The translations under genes were made by a program, and so were the position numbers. From Lota lota (Eukaryota > Chordata > Actinopteri > Gadiformes > Lotidae), in NCBI GenBank assembly GCA_026745465.1, contig JACYXH010000826.1, positions 2,046,001 to 2,110,000 of the forward strand: a stretch of 64,000 nucleotides of DNA, written 5' to 3'. This document shows, piece by piece, positions 37,446 to 61,828 of this stretch. The notes under the pieces are model-generated. The model was given only the letters and a program-made list of their open reading frames with translations, had not been told where the DNA came from and ran no database searches. How positions within the stretch are numbered: the first letter of the stretch is position 1; each line of letters opens with the position of its first letter.

Positions 37446-40400
37446 GTGTATTCGATTGGTACAGGGTAGCAATACGTTTTAAGTTTAGTTGAAAGCTAAG
37501 ACTGGTCCGTAGACTGATATGCATGCTGTAGCTTTGTGTTTTCATATATCTAGATAAAGAGATAGCACTTACGCGGTGGTGATGATCTCATCTTTAGTTC
37601 TTCGGATGAGCAACACTGGTCCCTGGTATCTGGGGGATAAGTAACGAGTCACTTACAATCACATAAACAACAAACACTGTTCACATTCTAGGAGAAGCTC
37701 TCAGTTGTGATGCTTCCTGCAGATGGAACGTATCGACATATTCAGAATCAAAGATCCTATATGAAGGATGGGATTATTAAAGATATTTTTATTATTTATA
37801 TAAATTAGGAGGTTCATTCATAATACTTCTGTTCTTTAGCAATCTCTGAGCGTAGTTTGAAACATTCGTTTAATTTGGAACTTCCAAGCTTAAGTCCCGA
37901 TGATAAAGACTTAGAAAACCCATTCTGCATTCATACAATATCCATTCATGAATTATCCATTAGTTGTTCATATATTTTCCAATGTGCAGTACACCCATGT
38001 GTAGATGCTGGTGGGAAGAATGCACACCATAGTGTCTCTTGTTACTTTTTACTGCTAATTATTTTAGCCTTCTCTGCTTTTGTTAAAATTTTAATACATT
38101 GCAGAGGTTCACCATGAATCAATCTTTGCCACATGTTTAAATTATTCCCTGAAAGTATCTCCAAAAACGAGGCATCTTTTCAAGATTTTTAGCATGGAAT
38201 GGGCTCTACAAATAAAGATAAGGAGAGGAGATAAGGAGATATGCTGTTTCACAACTGCAGCGTGTCCTTAGCTGCTACAGTTGGGTGCTGTCATGTAGTC
38301 TTTGTGTTCAACTCACTGGCAGAGCTGCTTTGCGTTGTTCAGATTCATGTACTGCCTGACTGTGTGTTGTACCAGCGGACCTGAAAAAACAAAAATAGAA
38401 TATGAAGCACTTTTAGGCCCTGTCTGATTAATTCATTCTTCATTATTTTTCATTTATTATTTTAAACTTGTATGTCACACACACTTCATTGGCTATGCCT
38501 AGCTCGGTTGTACTTCTATTGTAAAACCACGGTGCCACAAAAGCCAAGTACACTTCTATAGAGCACATTACATTTTCTCAACTCAATTGACATTACAGAA
38601 AGTGGCTAAATGTGGTTGTGTTCTTAGTGAACCTATGAAATTCAACCCCATCAGGATGGACTTACTCCAACTGGCAGGCATGACTTTCAAGGCCAGAGGT
38701 AGGAGGTCATCAAAGGAAGCGTCCAACACTACCGCCTGGAGCTCCGGATATGACATCACAGCCCAACTAGCTATGATAGGACAAACATGGGAGCAGGAAG
38801 TTGGAGGAGAGAATGTGAAAGGAAATGAAGAAAAAAGATGAGTCAGAACTTACGATTGATGAGAAGTATGATTATCATAATGGCATAGATAAAAACATTT
38901 TATGTCAGATGTGCGTTATTTATTGTTCACATACCTGTGAATCCTCCTATGGACCATGCATAAATAATGATGTCGTTGAGCTGGAAGCCCAGTTTGTGCG
39001 TTGCAAACTGGATCACCACATCCATTGCATTGGCCTCATTCTGGGGGAACGGGACTCCCTGGGGGATGGGGGGTAAAGTAAAGAACATCCATGTTGCCGA
39101 ACACGCATGTACATAATTAAAACACTGTGTAGAACGAGAAGCAAGGCTCAGTTATGCAGAATCTGAGGAATCCAAATCGCATGAAACTTTAATACCTTCA
39201 TGTCGGTGTCGCGTCTGATCACTTTAAACTATGAAAGGGAAAGGGCAAAAGTTCTGTTTGCGAGGAGCTGCACTGAAATGGTCTGCTTACCGTGCTGCCT
39301 CCAAAGCCAGGGTGGTTCCATCCCAGTACAGAATAGCCTCCTGCAGCAGCCAACACACACAACAGAAGATGTAAACTAATGTATAACATACAAAAGGTTA
39401 TTATTTTTAAGCTACAGACATTTACGAAGTTGACGATAACCCACCTTCCAATGGAGTGTTCATACAGCCCACCTCATAGAAGCCTGCATTCCCCTCACAA
39501 CAGATGACCTAAATAATGACCAAAGAAGTTACAATAAATGAATGTGTTTAAATCTATAGGCTCAACTCCCACATCACAACAGAGACCGTGGACACATTTA
39601 CCAGAGTTCTTCCGCCTGGCCCTCCATCTCCCCTCCGATCGACGAACATGGTGTCGATCTCGTTGCCATCGCAGGCCACCAGCTTGTTCCTCTGGCCATC
39701 AAACTGGAAAGAAAACACAACAGTCGGAAGAGGTGTTAGCGGCTGGGAGTTGAGGATGTGTGTCTACAGTCTTCATCCCTATGTGTTGATTATCAATGTG
39801 GTGGTGGTGGTCACCTCCTCGATGAGCTTGGCCTGGCCTTGCTGCAGCATCGGCCTCATGGCTTTCTGCAGCAGGCCCACTGAGCCCGGGTAGAGCATCC
39901 TCCTCCCAAACGAGTGGGCGATGAGGAAACTGCAGCACAGGTGGGAAATAGAGAGATCATGGTGACAATCAAGGAACAGCGTTCTTTGTGTTCGCCAACG
40001 TGAACGGATAAGAAGGCTAGTGTAGAATAAGATGTCCACGAAGGTCGTACGCCGCATCATTAAATTCCCCCATTGTCATGCCGCTCGCAAAACCGGAAGG
40101 CTTGAATGGGGATTAGCTTAGAGGGAGAGACTGCAGTGCAATGCGATGCAGTGTAGGTGTACCTGATCACGTGGCACGGTAGAGTGCGGACCTGTTGGAG
40201 GACACTAACTGTTGCACCTCTCAGCCTGGTCTCTGGCTTAAGAAGAGAAACACCTGCCTTGGACAACTTCCTGTAATACACACACACGCACACACACACA
40301 AGGTCATCAGTAACACAGGCGCATACCACAGGACGCGTGTTTACCTCGGAGGTGTGTTTACCTTGGAAGTGATGTATAGTACAATTCTGTATGCTGTATA

Positions 40401-42183
40401 ATACCGTCTGAAAGAAACGTCCAACTTACGGATTACTGAATTCTGTCCAGCTGAAGTCCACAGGCCAGAAGGAGAAGTCAAAATCAAAGCATCTCAGTTT
40501 TTTCTACAACAAAGAAGTGAAGCATGAATTGTGGACAAACGATCCTTTCTGACCTCAACCCTTATCATCATTCAGTTGAATTTCTTGGAAATCTGTTATA
40601 CAGTTACAGGATCAAAAAAGAAAGTGAAACAAAAAGGTCCTTGCCTCACCTTGTTAGTAGGCGTGTTGTTCTTCCTGGTTTCCTCCAGAATAGAAATGAA
40701 CTGAACATACTCTGAGTTCTTCCATCTTCCCCAGCCTACACAACATCATATAGGAGAAAGGAGAATGAGAGAGTGAGCGAAGAAATGATGGAGGACTGTA
40801 CTGTATGGTGTACTGTCCTACACAACACCAGAGGAAGAGAAACCATCCAAAGTGTTGCGTTGCCTTGAGGAACTACTTTATATGCTTATGGAGTACTGTA
40901 GCACACCTTATGCAACCATCTCAAGGTTATGGAAATCATATTTGTATGCGTCAGCATTGGTTGAAATCAGAGGATGCATGCAGGCCTTGATGGTTTATGA
41001 AAAGTTTGTAGCCTCACCTCTAAGACAGACCACGCCAAGAAGACAGATCAGAACCGTTCCCACATACTGACTGGTGGGCACCAACTTACTACTGCAGATG
41101 TAACCTGTGGATAGAGAGGGGCCCATATAAACATATACTCCCACTCTCTTGCCCACAGGACTTTGCAACAAGCATGTTAATATCACACACAAGACTACAT
41201 CCAGTAAGGAATTTAATGGAAACCATTAAGGTGCATATTCATAATATATCCAATTGTATTGCAGTTGCTAAATAAACCAAAACATAACAATGCCCTATGT
41301 CAAAGGTTGAAAAATATATTTATCGTGGAAGCATTTGCAAGCCAATATTTGTCCAAAGGTTTACCTTAATGATAAATGTACTCAATTTATTGACTTTTAT
41401 TGTGCAGATGTCTATCTGTCAATACAGGGCACCAAACCCACCTTTCCTGTAGAGATAGCAGAGGAGGAGAGGAGAGGTGTAGTAAGACAGCGACCACAAC
41501 ACTGACGCCTGGAGGAACAAGAACACAAATGTGATTATTTATTTGAAATTCATCATTGCTTCCTTAAACGCATTTGTTAAGGCAATCGTACTGACCCAAC
41601 CAATGATACTGTCAGTGTGTTTTTCAAGAAGCAGGGGTTGGTAGTTCCATCCCTGATTAATAGAAGGGGAAAGAAGGCAGACTCATTGACAAAACAACAT
41701 TGCTTTCATTCAGAATGACCTTTATAACCTCTTGCTGTCGAATAATTCGTATCAATGTTCCTTCAAATTTCTATATAATCTAAAATATCATCTTAGATTA
41801 ACTTTGGTTTTAGCTTTCCCAATTCACGAGTAATACAAACCAATGCACTGCTGTAGTTACAAGTAGGAGTTATCCTTGGTGTACATGTGCATATAAGGGC
41901 GTATTTACGTTTGAATGGGACCGTGATCTTATTCAGTAGGTGACAGTCGTTTCATGAACGGAGTATCATTTCAAAACATATCTGACACTTCCGGGCCGCA
42001 GAACAAGCTAATCGTTTAAATCATCCATATCTTTGCCACTCGTAATTTCCTACGGATGTAAAACATTGAAATATTCCATACCCTCCTCCTCGCGCTGCTT
42101 TCAGGTCGCGACTGGCCAGGAGGACTGTGAATTCGCTGTAATTTAGGCCCAAAGAAAATTCGATGCCATATCCAACCAGCCAT
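35510..42183 (-). CDS. abhd16a: ABHD16A, phosphatidylserine lipase, complete
   Basis: Membrane alpha/beta-hydrolase that cleaves phosphatidylserine to lyso-PS. Coding exons in transcript order: 42082-42183, 41596-41652, 41442-41508, 41018-41104, 40650-40735, 40430-40503, 40163-40270, 39815-39929, 39602-39703, 39445-39508, 39291-39340, 38935-39058, 38666-38770, 38317-38380, 37573-37629, 37252-37314, 37051-37127, 36468-36566, 36117-36163 and 35510-35593. The sum is 1632 bp (543 aa), with 20 coding exons as I recall for the human gene. Two hydrophobic spans lie near residues 55-75 and 85-105. Hallmarks are GRRMLYPGSVGLLQKA, ACDGNEIDTMFVDRRG and VICCEGNAGFYEVGC. The nucleophile motif AWSIGG has Ser at about 340. 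Also seen are LDASFDDLLPLALKVMP, LLIRRTKDEIITT, PEDIMSNRGNDLLL and HCTPLP. It converges with VARS1 and lies about 780 bp downstream of the G6f-like gene. Confidence 0.97.
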
Positions 42184-42959
42184 TATTACTCTAAGACTAC
42201 TACGGAAGCCTGCAGCAGCCGTAAAACAAAACGCAAACAAATTATTTCATCATTTTAACCCTACACCTAACCGTACTTGAATTTGCACATTCAGCACAAC
42301 ACATAATGGATAAATAATGTGATTTTTAAAAAAGTATTATGGTCTAAAAATGTATGTTGACAATAATGTAAAAATAATAATTATGAAATAAAACAACTAC
42401 TACAATTTACGGAGTTTACACAATTGTTTTAGAACATGTTTTATTGTGTCTTGAAAAATGGCATGTCATTGTTGTGTTCTACAACAACATACAAAACAAC
42501 AATTAGTAGAATAAGAGTTCTCAAGAATAATCGATAATCCTAACCTGACAGTGTTATATTTCTCCCTTAAATGTCTATTGTTGGGCATTACTTTATTGTT
42601 GGGGCTACAGTGAGAGTCCTTATTGCAATTTTGTATTATGTGCATTACTTATTGATATATATATTATGACACCAAAAAAAAGCAAATTTCACAGCAATAC
42701 GGACTACACAGTTGTTTTGTGTTAGATTTTGTGCCATTAATATATATATGTGTATATATGTATAAATAGGCCAACTGTGCACATGTCTTCCATCATATGT
42801 TTTTCAATGTAGGCCTACAAATTACACAAACAATTCAGTGGCATTTCTCTGACAAATTGACATGACATTTATTTATTACTTCGATTCAAGTACGCCTTCT
42901 GTTGCAGCTGGGGACCAAAAGGATTTGACAGTTGACTTGAATGAGAAGTGAGTAGGTGA
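42184..42959 (-). other. ABHD16A promoter and G6f-like 3' UTR
   Basis: AT-rich spacer between two genes on the same strand. Minus-strand AATAAA signals at 42868-42873 and 42872-42877 likely end the G6f-like transcript. No TATA box or strong promoter motif is obvious near 42184. An ETS-like site (CCGGAAGTG on the minus strand, about 41987-41995) lies in ABHD16A intron 1. No coding exon is seen. Confidence 0.5.
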
Positions 42960-52602
<9,643 letters not shown>

Positions 52603-53410
52603 GACTCATTCCAAGTGAATTGCAGCTTTGTCATTCACTCACTAAAACCCTTATTCTTTCCTTCTTCTGTTTCTGCACTGCAATAGCACTGTGGAGAGGT
52701 GCCTTTCTGGTTTTGTATCCAGAGACTATGACTGGGTCATGTCCAAGGCCTGTCTAGATACAACAGGAAATGACACAGACAAATACAAAATAATCAACAG
52801 GAAGACGGTGTCAGTGTATTCTTCACTAAGTGCTTGTGTGTGCAGCTGATAGACAAGAATTGTATGATAATATAGGTTTCCAGTGACCCTGCTTCAAATG
52901 TAGTTACGCAAAATTACATGTGAATACATCCCATACAAAATAACTGACCTTCACATCCTGTGGGACAAAAGGGAATGGGTTAACTAGCTATATTCATGTC
53001 AGTTTCACAATGCAATGAAAATGATTTGCATAGCAGAGACTGAGGGACTGGGGGTGATGAAAAAGAAAAAAAGAAAGACTTGTTGAAAGTGGGAGCAAAG
53101 CAACCCTCTGGGTACATGTCTTTACATCCCATAAATGTCTTTAATTAAGCTAAAGGTATTATCATCTCCTCTGAGCACTATTACCCATCTCTCCATAATT
53201 ACCATCGGGTGGACGGGGGCGGTGGAGAGAGAGAGAGCAGGGAATGAGAGGAAGAGAGAGAGATGGAGAGAGAGAGAGGGAGAGACAGAGGTAGAGGTAG
53301 AGAGAGAGAGATAGGAAGAGAGAGATGAGGAGAGTGAGAGAACAGAGGCGGCGAGAGAAAGAGACAGAGTGCAAGCAAGAGATGGAATGTGTGTGAGCGG
53401 GCATCAGGAA

Positions 53411-53456
<46 letters not shown>

Positions 53457-55461
53457 GGTGCACCGGGGTTGTTTAATGACACAGAAAGAGTGGGAGAAAG
53501 AGAAACGTAAAAAGAAAATAGAATACAGAGGGATAGAAAATGTTGACACACATTAGTAGATCCAAATAGAGGGATGGGTGGGACGCTGGGGGGAAATGGG
53601 GACAATCTGACTTCAAAGTCTCAGTCTCAGTGGCTTGTGATATGCATAGAGTGGTACCCGGTACCACCACCCCTCCCTCTATGGGTAAATAATAATCAGA
53701 GGCTAATGAATCCAGTGCCAATGAGCTATATTAGTTAACTATGGGCCACGTTATCGCTCTGACAGACCCCAGGGGAAGTCCAAGGATGGAGCCAGGAATG
53801 AAAATGAGCTTTTGTGAAAGTGAACGACATGTGGACAAGGAAAATGAAAATATGCGGGAGGGAGGGAGAGAGAGAGAGAGACACACACACACACAGAGGG
53901 AGACAGAGAAAAATGTAGGATAGAAAGACCAACATGAAAGAGAAGACTGTAAAAGCGTGTGTGAGGTAGAGTTAAGATTAGAAGAAGAAAAAAAGGTGCT
54001 GGATGGGAGTGTTGCGTGGAACAGAAGTGAAATGGATGTGACAGATGAAAGTAGAGACTACTGGGACCTTAATGGGCTAAATGGGATGTGCCAGCAGGAC
54101 ACATTCATTCTGATACTAAACTCCATGTGGGAATGCAGCCTCACTGGCACACGAAAGGCAACAGAATCACACACAAATATAAAAAATCTGTTCACACGTG
54201 TGACCTCTCCATATTTAAATGGTGGATTCACTTTGCTTATGGAGCGAGTTGTCTCTGGTTTGTACAAACGTCAAGAGGAGGTAAATCCATAATACAATTT
54301 CCAGCGGAAATAGAGGGAGAGGCAAATAAGAAAAAATTATGATGAAGACAGGCCTAATTAGAGCGTCTGCTCATGGGAATAGGGATTAGATATAAATCAG
54401 ATAATTCCCCCAGAATTCTGCACACATAACAAATAGGACAAACTCGAATACAATGTGGGGATACATTCCTTACAATGGAGAACTAATGAATGAATAAAAG
54501 GGCTATGTGAAATAAGTTTTCACTGTGAAACGTTTTTAGTGTCCGCTGCTGGTTTTACATTGTGGTCATTATCAACGAATATTTTTCGATCGCTTCGTCA
54601 TGTTGTTAAATCGGATTAAGTTTCTACTAACGGATCTGTGCTCGGAACACACAGCAGGGGGCGATATGATCATCGTTTTCCACGTAGTTCATATAACGCC
54701 AATATAACCGCTGTATTAGGTTATATGCTAATTGTGGGATATTTCTATATTCATGTAGGACTAAATGATGCTTCATACTTGTAAAGAAATGTATTAGCTT
54801 AAATGACTGGTTAATTAATGTGGCAATTGAACAATTTCATTGTGGATGTTGATAAGATAACGTCAGCATTTGTATAGTTAAAAAAAAAATCGAACATGTA
54901 TGAAGGTAAAAATATGTATCAATGAATCTCCCAAAACGATACACAATGTGACGAATCACTACAATTGTTTTCTTAACGTGTACATGATGTGTCCGGAAAT
55001 GGGTTTCTCCGTCAACAAGTTGTTTCAAATCCCATGGATTTTTTTTAATTATTTGTCTGAAAGACCGAAGCTGGGCTATCTGATGACATCACACAGTCAC
55101 TCATCCAGTTGGACAGCAGAGAGCAAGCGCGCGCTGGACTCAGAGGAACTAGTTGGTGGAGCGCGCGCGGACGATTTTCCATAACATTGATTGCACCCTT
55201 CGTGAAGGAGCCACTTTGAAAGCGTTCGATCTCACCTGCGTTAAATTCAAAACAGACTCAATACAAGAACGAAAAAAAAAACAAGTAAAGGACGCTCACA
55301 GCGGAGAATCTTCGTCGGACCTCTGAGGTGTCCTATACTCCCAAGTTCTGCCGGGGAAAAGTCTGGGCTCAGATATAGCGTCCAGCGTTTGTCCTCTGTT
55401 AAGGTGTTTCGGTACATTGACTGCCCGCTTTTTCGTTTTTTGAAGAGGGATTTTTATCGTC
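52603..55461. other. Intergenic region between G6f-like gene and the 55.4-kb gene
   Basis: It holds GA-rich low complexity (53220-53460, including (GA)n at about 53416-53452) and AT-rich unique DNA. The last 350 bp contain GC-rich GCGCGC stretches consistent with the promoter and 5' UTR of the next gene. The two genes are head to head. No coding exon is recognised. Confidence 0.6.
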
Positions 55462-55546
55462 ATGTCGAGACATTACGCTGGAGATTGCCATGACTTCTCC
55501 AAAAATACAGGACTCGTCATCTTGGCCACGTTTTTATTTATTCACG
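55462..55546 (+). CDS. First coding exon (signal peptide) of an unidentified gene, partial
   Basis: ATG at 55462 opens 28 codons plus one base. It encodes a polar N-terminus (MSRHYAGDCHDFSKNTG) followed by a hydrophobic core (LVILATFLFIH), then a good splice donor (CACG|GTAAGA). This is typical of a signal-peptide exon of a secreted or surface protein. A GC-richer 5' UTR precedes it. No following exon is recognisable up to the window end, implying a first intron longer than 8.4 kb, as is common in neuronal adhesion genes. I do not recognise the gene from this exon. Confidence 0.6.
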
Positions 55547-58500
55547 GTAAGAGTTTGTTTTGTGAATCGTTGGATGATTTCCAACATATGCAAGACAAGT
55601 CGTCTTTTATATGTTATACGTATTCCTTCATGTTATACAGCCACAAGGAAATTATGCCAACTAACCACCTGTCAGGCCGGTTACAGGTTTCCAACTAAAT
55701 GTCCAGGTGATTCAACACCTTGATTGATAGCAAACGTAATACAGAGTTGAAAGCAAAAATAATTTGGTACTTCAGAGTCTGCTTCTGATTTTGTAATACA
55801 TTTTATTTTGGAATTGGGTTTTCGATAAGCAGGTATTGGTCTCTGGTTGTGACCCTGGTTTCGGTGACTCAACGCCATGTTTAGTTTCAGTAAGGTGTGG
55901 CTGTTAGCAGCAAGGTGTTGTTCCCAGGTAAGCGATCAGTTCATGTATTAAGCAGAAACGACACGAGAGTCCTTGCCACGTCGTGTCCTTGATACTGGTT
56001 AAACTGAAAGCATTCTTATCATTTGATTTATTTATTTATGTTTTTTTTGTTGACATACCTCGAGCTCCATTAGTTCCGGGTTGGTTGAGAGAAATGGAAG
56101 CCAGTTGTAGCTTTTAATGTACAGTCATTCACACCAGGGTCGAGCAACTGAACTAAATTATTCACATAAATGAAAAACAAAACCTTCCACAAACATTTTT
56201 GTTTACCTAGTTCTACTCTAGTGACTGGGCCATTTTAAAACATTGCCGCGCAACCAGTATTTTGTAGGTTTCTGTAGAACAGGAACTCTGAACCGGATCA
56301 ATAATTAGTTTTTCCATCTATGTGCAAAGGCATACCATTGCACGATGTGGGAAAGATTAAAATAAATAAATGACCATCTCATTTGCATATGAATACACGT
56401 TGCCCTGAAAGAGTTAAACATTCCTTCTACGTCATTGTTTTTTGGTTATTTGTATTATGTTTGATAATCAGGGCAACAATGTTCAACTAGGTCTAACTTG
56501 TTGGCAGAGCAGCACTATAGGACTAGTCTACTTTTTGTTTTGTGTTGGTTGGTTGTTTTGTGAAACAGCGTATCCACATAAATGCAATCCCTTTTGATGT
56601 ATTCATGCCATGGACCTTTTTACGTCCAGATCCATTTACAGCAAATACTCAGTGTGAGGGAGAAAGACAAACAATATATTTTTGCATATTTATGAAATAG
56701 GGAAAATACTTGTTAAACCAGGTCAAATGAAATGGGTTTAGCCTTTCTTTCATTTGAAATATCTGCATAACCCTCTCAAAATGGTTAAACTGCAATTTAA
56801 TTTCTCATTTTTTGACTTGTTGGACGGTCAGCTTTATTCGCAAGAAACTACTCCAATTTGAATTTTTTGTTGAATAGAACTTCCACTCAATACTATTATC
56901 AGCCTAAGCATGTGTTGTGTCGAATTTTCACAGCAGATGCTTGTTTTAATTTTTTTATAACTAAGTAGGGCACATTTTACTCTCATGGGAATCTAAAGAG
57001 TTGAGGAGGTGGGCTTTGAAATAACACTGTAAAGCCCCTCCCAATTAAGTTTCTGAGTGCCTGATATGTGGGTCACAAAGGCTTGACCCGTTACCATGGA
57101 AACGTTTTTTCTTTTTTATGAAGGAAGGACGGGGGCTTTTGGCAGTGCTGTGGTGGGGGCGGGGATGCAGGGGCCAGTGTGTCCAGTCCTGTGTTGTCTT
57201 ATGGCTGAATAGGCTGTGTGCAGGGGGGGTGGGCGGGCTGTCTGGCCCAGCAACCAGTGGAAACGCAGGGTCATGGTGTCGGGGGACCCGCAGCCCCGCT
57301 ACCCAGCATATTTCCCCCCTGAATCCACATAGAAGCCAGCCCCTTTATATCCTTAACCTTGATACAGCAACCTCAGTCTTTTACAACAAATACCGCCTCA
57401 ACCGGCACAAGAACAGGTGGTTTCCTCTGGGGCCTGGTGCAGGAAATGGGGTGGTGGTGGGGGGGGGGGGGGGGGGGGGTTGTGCTCTGTTCACAGGATC
57501 AGTTTGTAAGTTCTAATCACACAGCAGCAGATTCAGACAGGAGACAAACACTGACAAACCCCCCCCCCTCCACACACCCTGAAGCCACTCTTTTCCGCCA
57601 TGGCCCTGCCCCCATCTCCCCCGCCGCATACAGGAGGCCTTGTTCTCTGGACCTTTATTTCCACTGATACCCTTCATTCTGCCCTGTCTACAGCTTTTGT
57701 TTGAGTGCTGTTAGTCATTGGTTTGTTATTCAGATGCCCTCTCTCTTCTCTCTCTCTGCTTCCCTTTGGACTCAAGGCCTCACTGTTTATGACAGAAATG
57801 TTTGACAGAAGGAGGCATACAAGGGGAAAATAAATGTGTGGTTTTAAAATGACCTGTCACATAAAAGTGTAGTGTTTTACCTACCATCTAATAATTGTTT
57901 TTTTAAATGGCACACAGGATCCGATTTTTATAGCTTCCATATTGCAAAGTTTAAACTATCAAATGTTACAATCTGATATTTATTACACCTCCTCCACTGT
58001 AAGGCTATTTATTCTGCAATGTACTGTGGCTGTCTGGAAAATATGTATGTTGTCGCCACCAGTGAAAGATCCAAAATAAGTTGGCTAGACAGACAATACT
58101 GAGCCAGAAAAAATGTTTTATTATGGATTTCACCAATATGAAAGTAATCTTTTTTTTTGTAATTAGGCTGTGCTTTGTTAACAAAAATGTCATGGCAAGG
58201 GCAACAAACTGAACAGAAAAAATAAATAAATAATTATTCCTTGTACTGAGAACATTGTAATCTTCACACATCTGGAACCTTCCTCACTTGCCCGAGTGTC
58301 TATTAAAAAGGAATGTCATTGATGGATTATGTGAGGAGAGAAGTATTTCTTATTTTCAGTCTCCCCCTCTAATAAAGGAAGGGGAGAAAAAAAAAGTAAA
58401 AAGTGATTGTCCTTAGTATCTCATTAGTGCGATGGCAGTAGAATGAGGGGTGCTGGACCCTCTGTGATTTTTGTGTTAATGGCAGTCGAGGGGGGCTTCC

Positions 58501-59079
58501 GTCATTATGTAAATTAGCTGTCCTAGCCCTCTTGCACTGGCCCTGTAAATGCCAGATGGATTGTGAAAAGGTCAGGTGTGTGTGTGTGGGTGTGTGTGTG
58601 TTCTCTCATTGCGCCTGGACGCATCATTGGTCTTGACATGCGTGACACACTCGTGCATGCAGATATTCTCGGGACAAAGTCTTCTTGTTGTAAAGGGGGA
58701 TCAATACCAGCCTCCCCTGTTTTTAATCAGTCAGTTGATTTAGACATAAAAGTGTGTTTTTTAATTTACGGCGTAAATGGAGACGGGAGAGTAACTTTGT
58801 CTCTTCGACCAGTGATTTGCACCACATCACTGGTCCATTGGCACGGTAGAACTGGCAAGGAGTGAAGTCTGATTGAAGGCTCAACCAATGAGCCTTTTGA
58901 TTAAGTCAGATTTGTATTTACTCTATTTAGGATAGCCAAGTGGAAATATTTAATAGATACTTGGAGGAGGACCGCTTATCAAGCAATGAAGGCTCCATAA
59001 AAAATAAAAAAATAAAACCTGGGAGTACTTCAACAGATGCACGGGAAATCTTCTTGCTTCGTTAAATTGGTTGAATCAA

Positions 59080-59111
59080 TGTAATCCCTTTTATGTTTAA
59101 AAGGGATTACA
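59080..59111. repeat. Perfect short hairpin
   Basis: Arms TGTAATCCCTTTTA (59080-59093) and TAAAAGGGATTACA (59098-59111) are exact complements around the loop TGTT. No U-tract or promoter context suggests a specific function. Confidence 0.85.
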
Positions 59112-61470
59112 TTTCAAATGTTGACATAGATAAGTATTGATTGTTTGTAGATTTAATGTCAAAGTAATTTGTCTTGCTCTGTGTCTTGTTTTGATTGAGA
59201 AAGACAACACCCCAATGTCCACCATCATTAGAGTTTTGTCAGTTTGGTCAAATTTTATCACACAGGATGGATGTCCCCTGAGAGGAAAGTCAATGAACAG
59301 CAGTTGCTGCATCATAGTGCTTCACAACCACTGCTATTAACCAGAGAAGACCATCAAGTGCAATTACTTCTCTACGCAATCCCACACACACTCTGCAGCC
59401 TGACATGTCATTATTAGGAATGTCATCTGACTTCCAGCGTGTCCTACGGGTACCACCCTTATTAATCATCCAGCTCTGTGAGTGTGCATGTGAGTGTGTG
59501 CACATGCATTAATGTTTCCTCTGAAGAAGCGCATGTCACATTCACCACCAACCCTGCTATCTCTGCCTGCCGAACCCAGCTTTCAGTTTTTCTTTAATCA
59601 CCCCCTGCTCAATTTACACACTGTTAAAGGAGAAGTATGCTTTTCCTGCGCTTGAAAGTTAATGATAGTGGCTTTCCTACATTGACTGTGCCAAAACAGG
59701 ACAGCTCCATGGCAGCTCACTCCCCAGGTCTTAAGCGCTTCTCTCTAGTCCCACACCTTCCTCCCACTTGTAACTTGTACGAGCTGGCAGAAATGGCAAC
59801 CCACAGTGAGGTCACACTGAGAGCACCCCACAGAGATGTTTGTCTCAGAGGGTTGCCAGATTACCGGAGTCAGTCCTGTGTTTTTCAAAGAAAAACAAAT
59901 ACAAATCCCGCCTTCCCCCACCTTTGTTAGAAAGAATGCCACGGTGTCATTAAGATTAATGGGTTTTCTGAGCTGAGGGGTTTCAAAAACGTGTACATAG
60001 GGTAGTTTGACCGCATTTCTGTCCAAAATGCAAGCATTCACATTCCTACATTTATTGGTTTACTACAAGACACATAACACAATATACTTCCACACGTTCC
60101 CAGTTACTAGATCTTAAAGCAGTACAATTTGCTGCAATGGCTTACTGGCATTTCAGCATTCTTCTATGGAAAAATAACGCCAAATGGCGGGTGCAGAAGT
60201 TTGTAGTCACTTAGTCACGTAAACACTCCCACACTACGTTCTGCTGCAACTGCGATTAATATTGAAGACTAAGCCTAAACCTTGTGTCTCTAAATCACTA
60301 GATGCAATGTGTGGGTGATTTTGAGGTAAGGGTGTAGGTAACCCATTTTCTCTCCTGCAAAATACCTTTTGTGACAGAAATACCAATCGGAGACTCTTTG
60401 AAGCAGCCAAACTCTTGAAAATGTAATAGTCGTAATTGAATGGTCTTCACGATGGGTTCCTTATGAGCTCCTCCAATGTAGTTATAGTTTGGGAGCATGG
60501 TCAATGCAGTGTTTTTTTGGTTGTAAGGTTTAGGGTGACATCATCTTTTAAATTCCTCACCCTGGCATCTTGGCAGAGGGGATAAAGGAGGATTTGGAGA
60601 GCGATTGATGCGCTCCAGGAAGACTTAAGACTTACCCTGCTCATTTGTAATGTGGAGGCATCACCTCCTGCTTCCTCTTATTAACAATCACTACACACAG
60701 TTTTGAGCTCCAAAGAAAGACCTTCTCTGTGGTAAAACGGCAGAGGACTGCCGACACAAACCTTTTTCAATATTGATAGCTGAAGAGCACACTATAATCC
60801 CTCTCCACCTCTTGTCTCTTTATTTACCAAAAATACTGTAGTGTACTCTACAGATAATTTAACTTGGAGGCCTTTCGCGGTGTCCTCGGCACGTGCCTGC
60901 GTGTTCGTGCCCATCACCCACCATGCAGCTCATTAGCAGTCACCTTAATGTGTCTAGATGTAGTGTGCAAGGCAGAAGGGCAGTGATTCACGTTATTGAT
61001 CTCGTATTGACCTGTGGATGATGCAGTGCCCTTATGTGTTATTGAAAACATTTAAAGGCCTGCTCTGGGGACTGGACAACATGGTGAAACATCTCTCTCG
61101 CTCTCCCCCTTGCCTTACTTCTGTCTCTCTCACCCTCTGTACTTCCTGTCTACCACATCCTCTTGTCGCTGTTCTTCAAGTCTATTTGACTGTTACCACT
61201 GTTCTTTTCTTCACACAATCACTTCCCTTTTTCTCTCCCACCTACAACCAACAAGACCAACATATGTGTAACCTGCAGCATCACCACATCTTTACCCCGT
61301 CATTACTTGTTTGAACATGAATGCTTTCCCCTTGGCACACATACCAACACTACACACTAAAACATGCTAACCCTCATATTTGCTGAAAGACATGGACCAG
61401 GCGTGGCATGTCCATGCACAGACCTATTAAGACACGTACACTTGACAGAGCCATGCTCCTTTTCTGCAAT

Positions 61471-61500
61471 CCCCCCCCCCACCCACCCCCCCCCCCCCCC

Positions 61501-61528
<28 letters not shown>
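61471..61528. repeat. Poly-C plus (CA)n
   Basis: C-rich homopolymer runs of 10 to about 17 bases lead into a CA tract. Confidence 0.9.
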
Positions 61529-61532
<4 letters not shown>

Positions 61533-61769
61533 TCTGACTTTGACAAGGTCACACCGAATTCACACTTATTATCCGCAGTGGACAAGCCGGCCAGGGGAGG
61601 AAATTGAATTTGGTGTGATGGGGCCTTGTCACATCTGTGGGTGGTAGGTATAGAGTCAGGTCCCTGAAAACCCTTCCAGACACCCCAGGGTTTTGTCGTT
61701 TTTACTTTACTCAAGCTTCCTGATGGAACATGACGGACTGGCCAATAGGTCGAAGTGCGACTTTAAAAC

Positions 61770-61777
<8 letters not shown>

Positions 61778-61815
<38 letters not shown>
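61778..61815. repeat. (AT)n microsatellite
   Basis: A pure AT run of about 38 bp followed by a T run. Confidence 0.95.

Positions 61816-61828
<13 letters not shown>

Noticed and set aside
59637-59930. 97-codon open frame in the presumed intron
   Set aside because: No recognisable domain, no splice-consistent borders and composition like its surroundings; most likely a chance frame.
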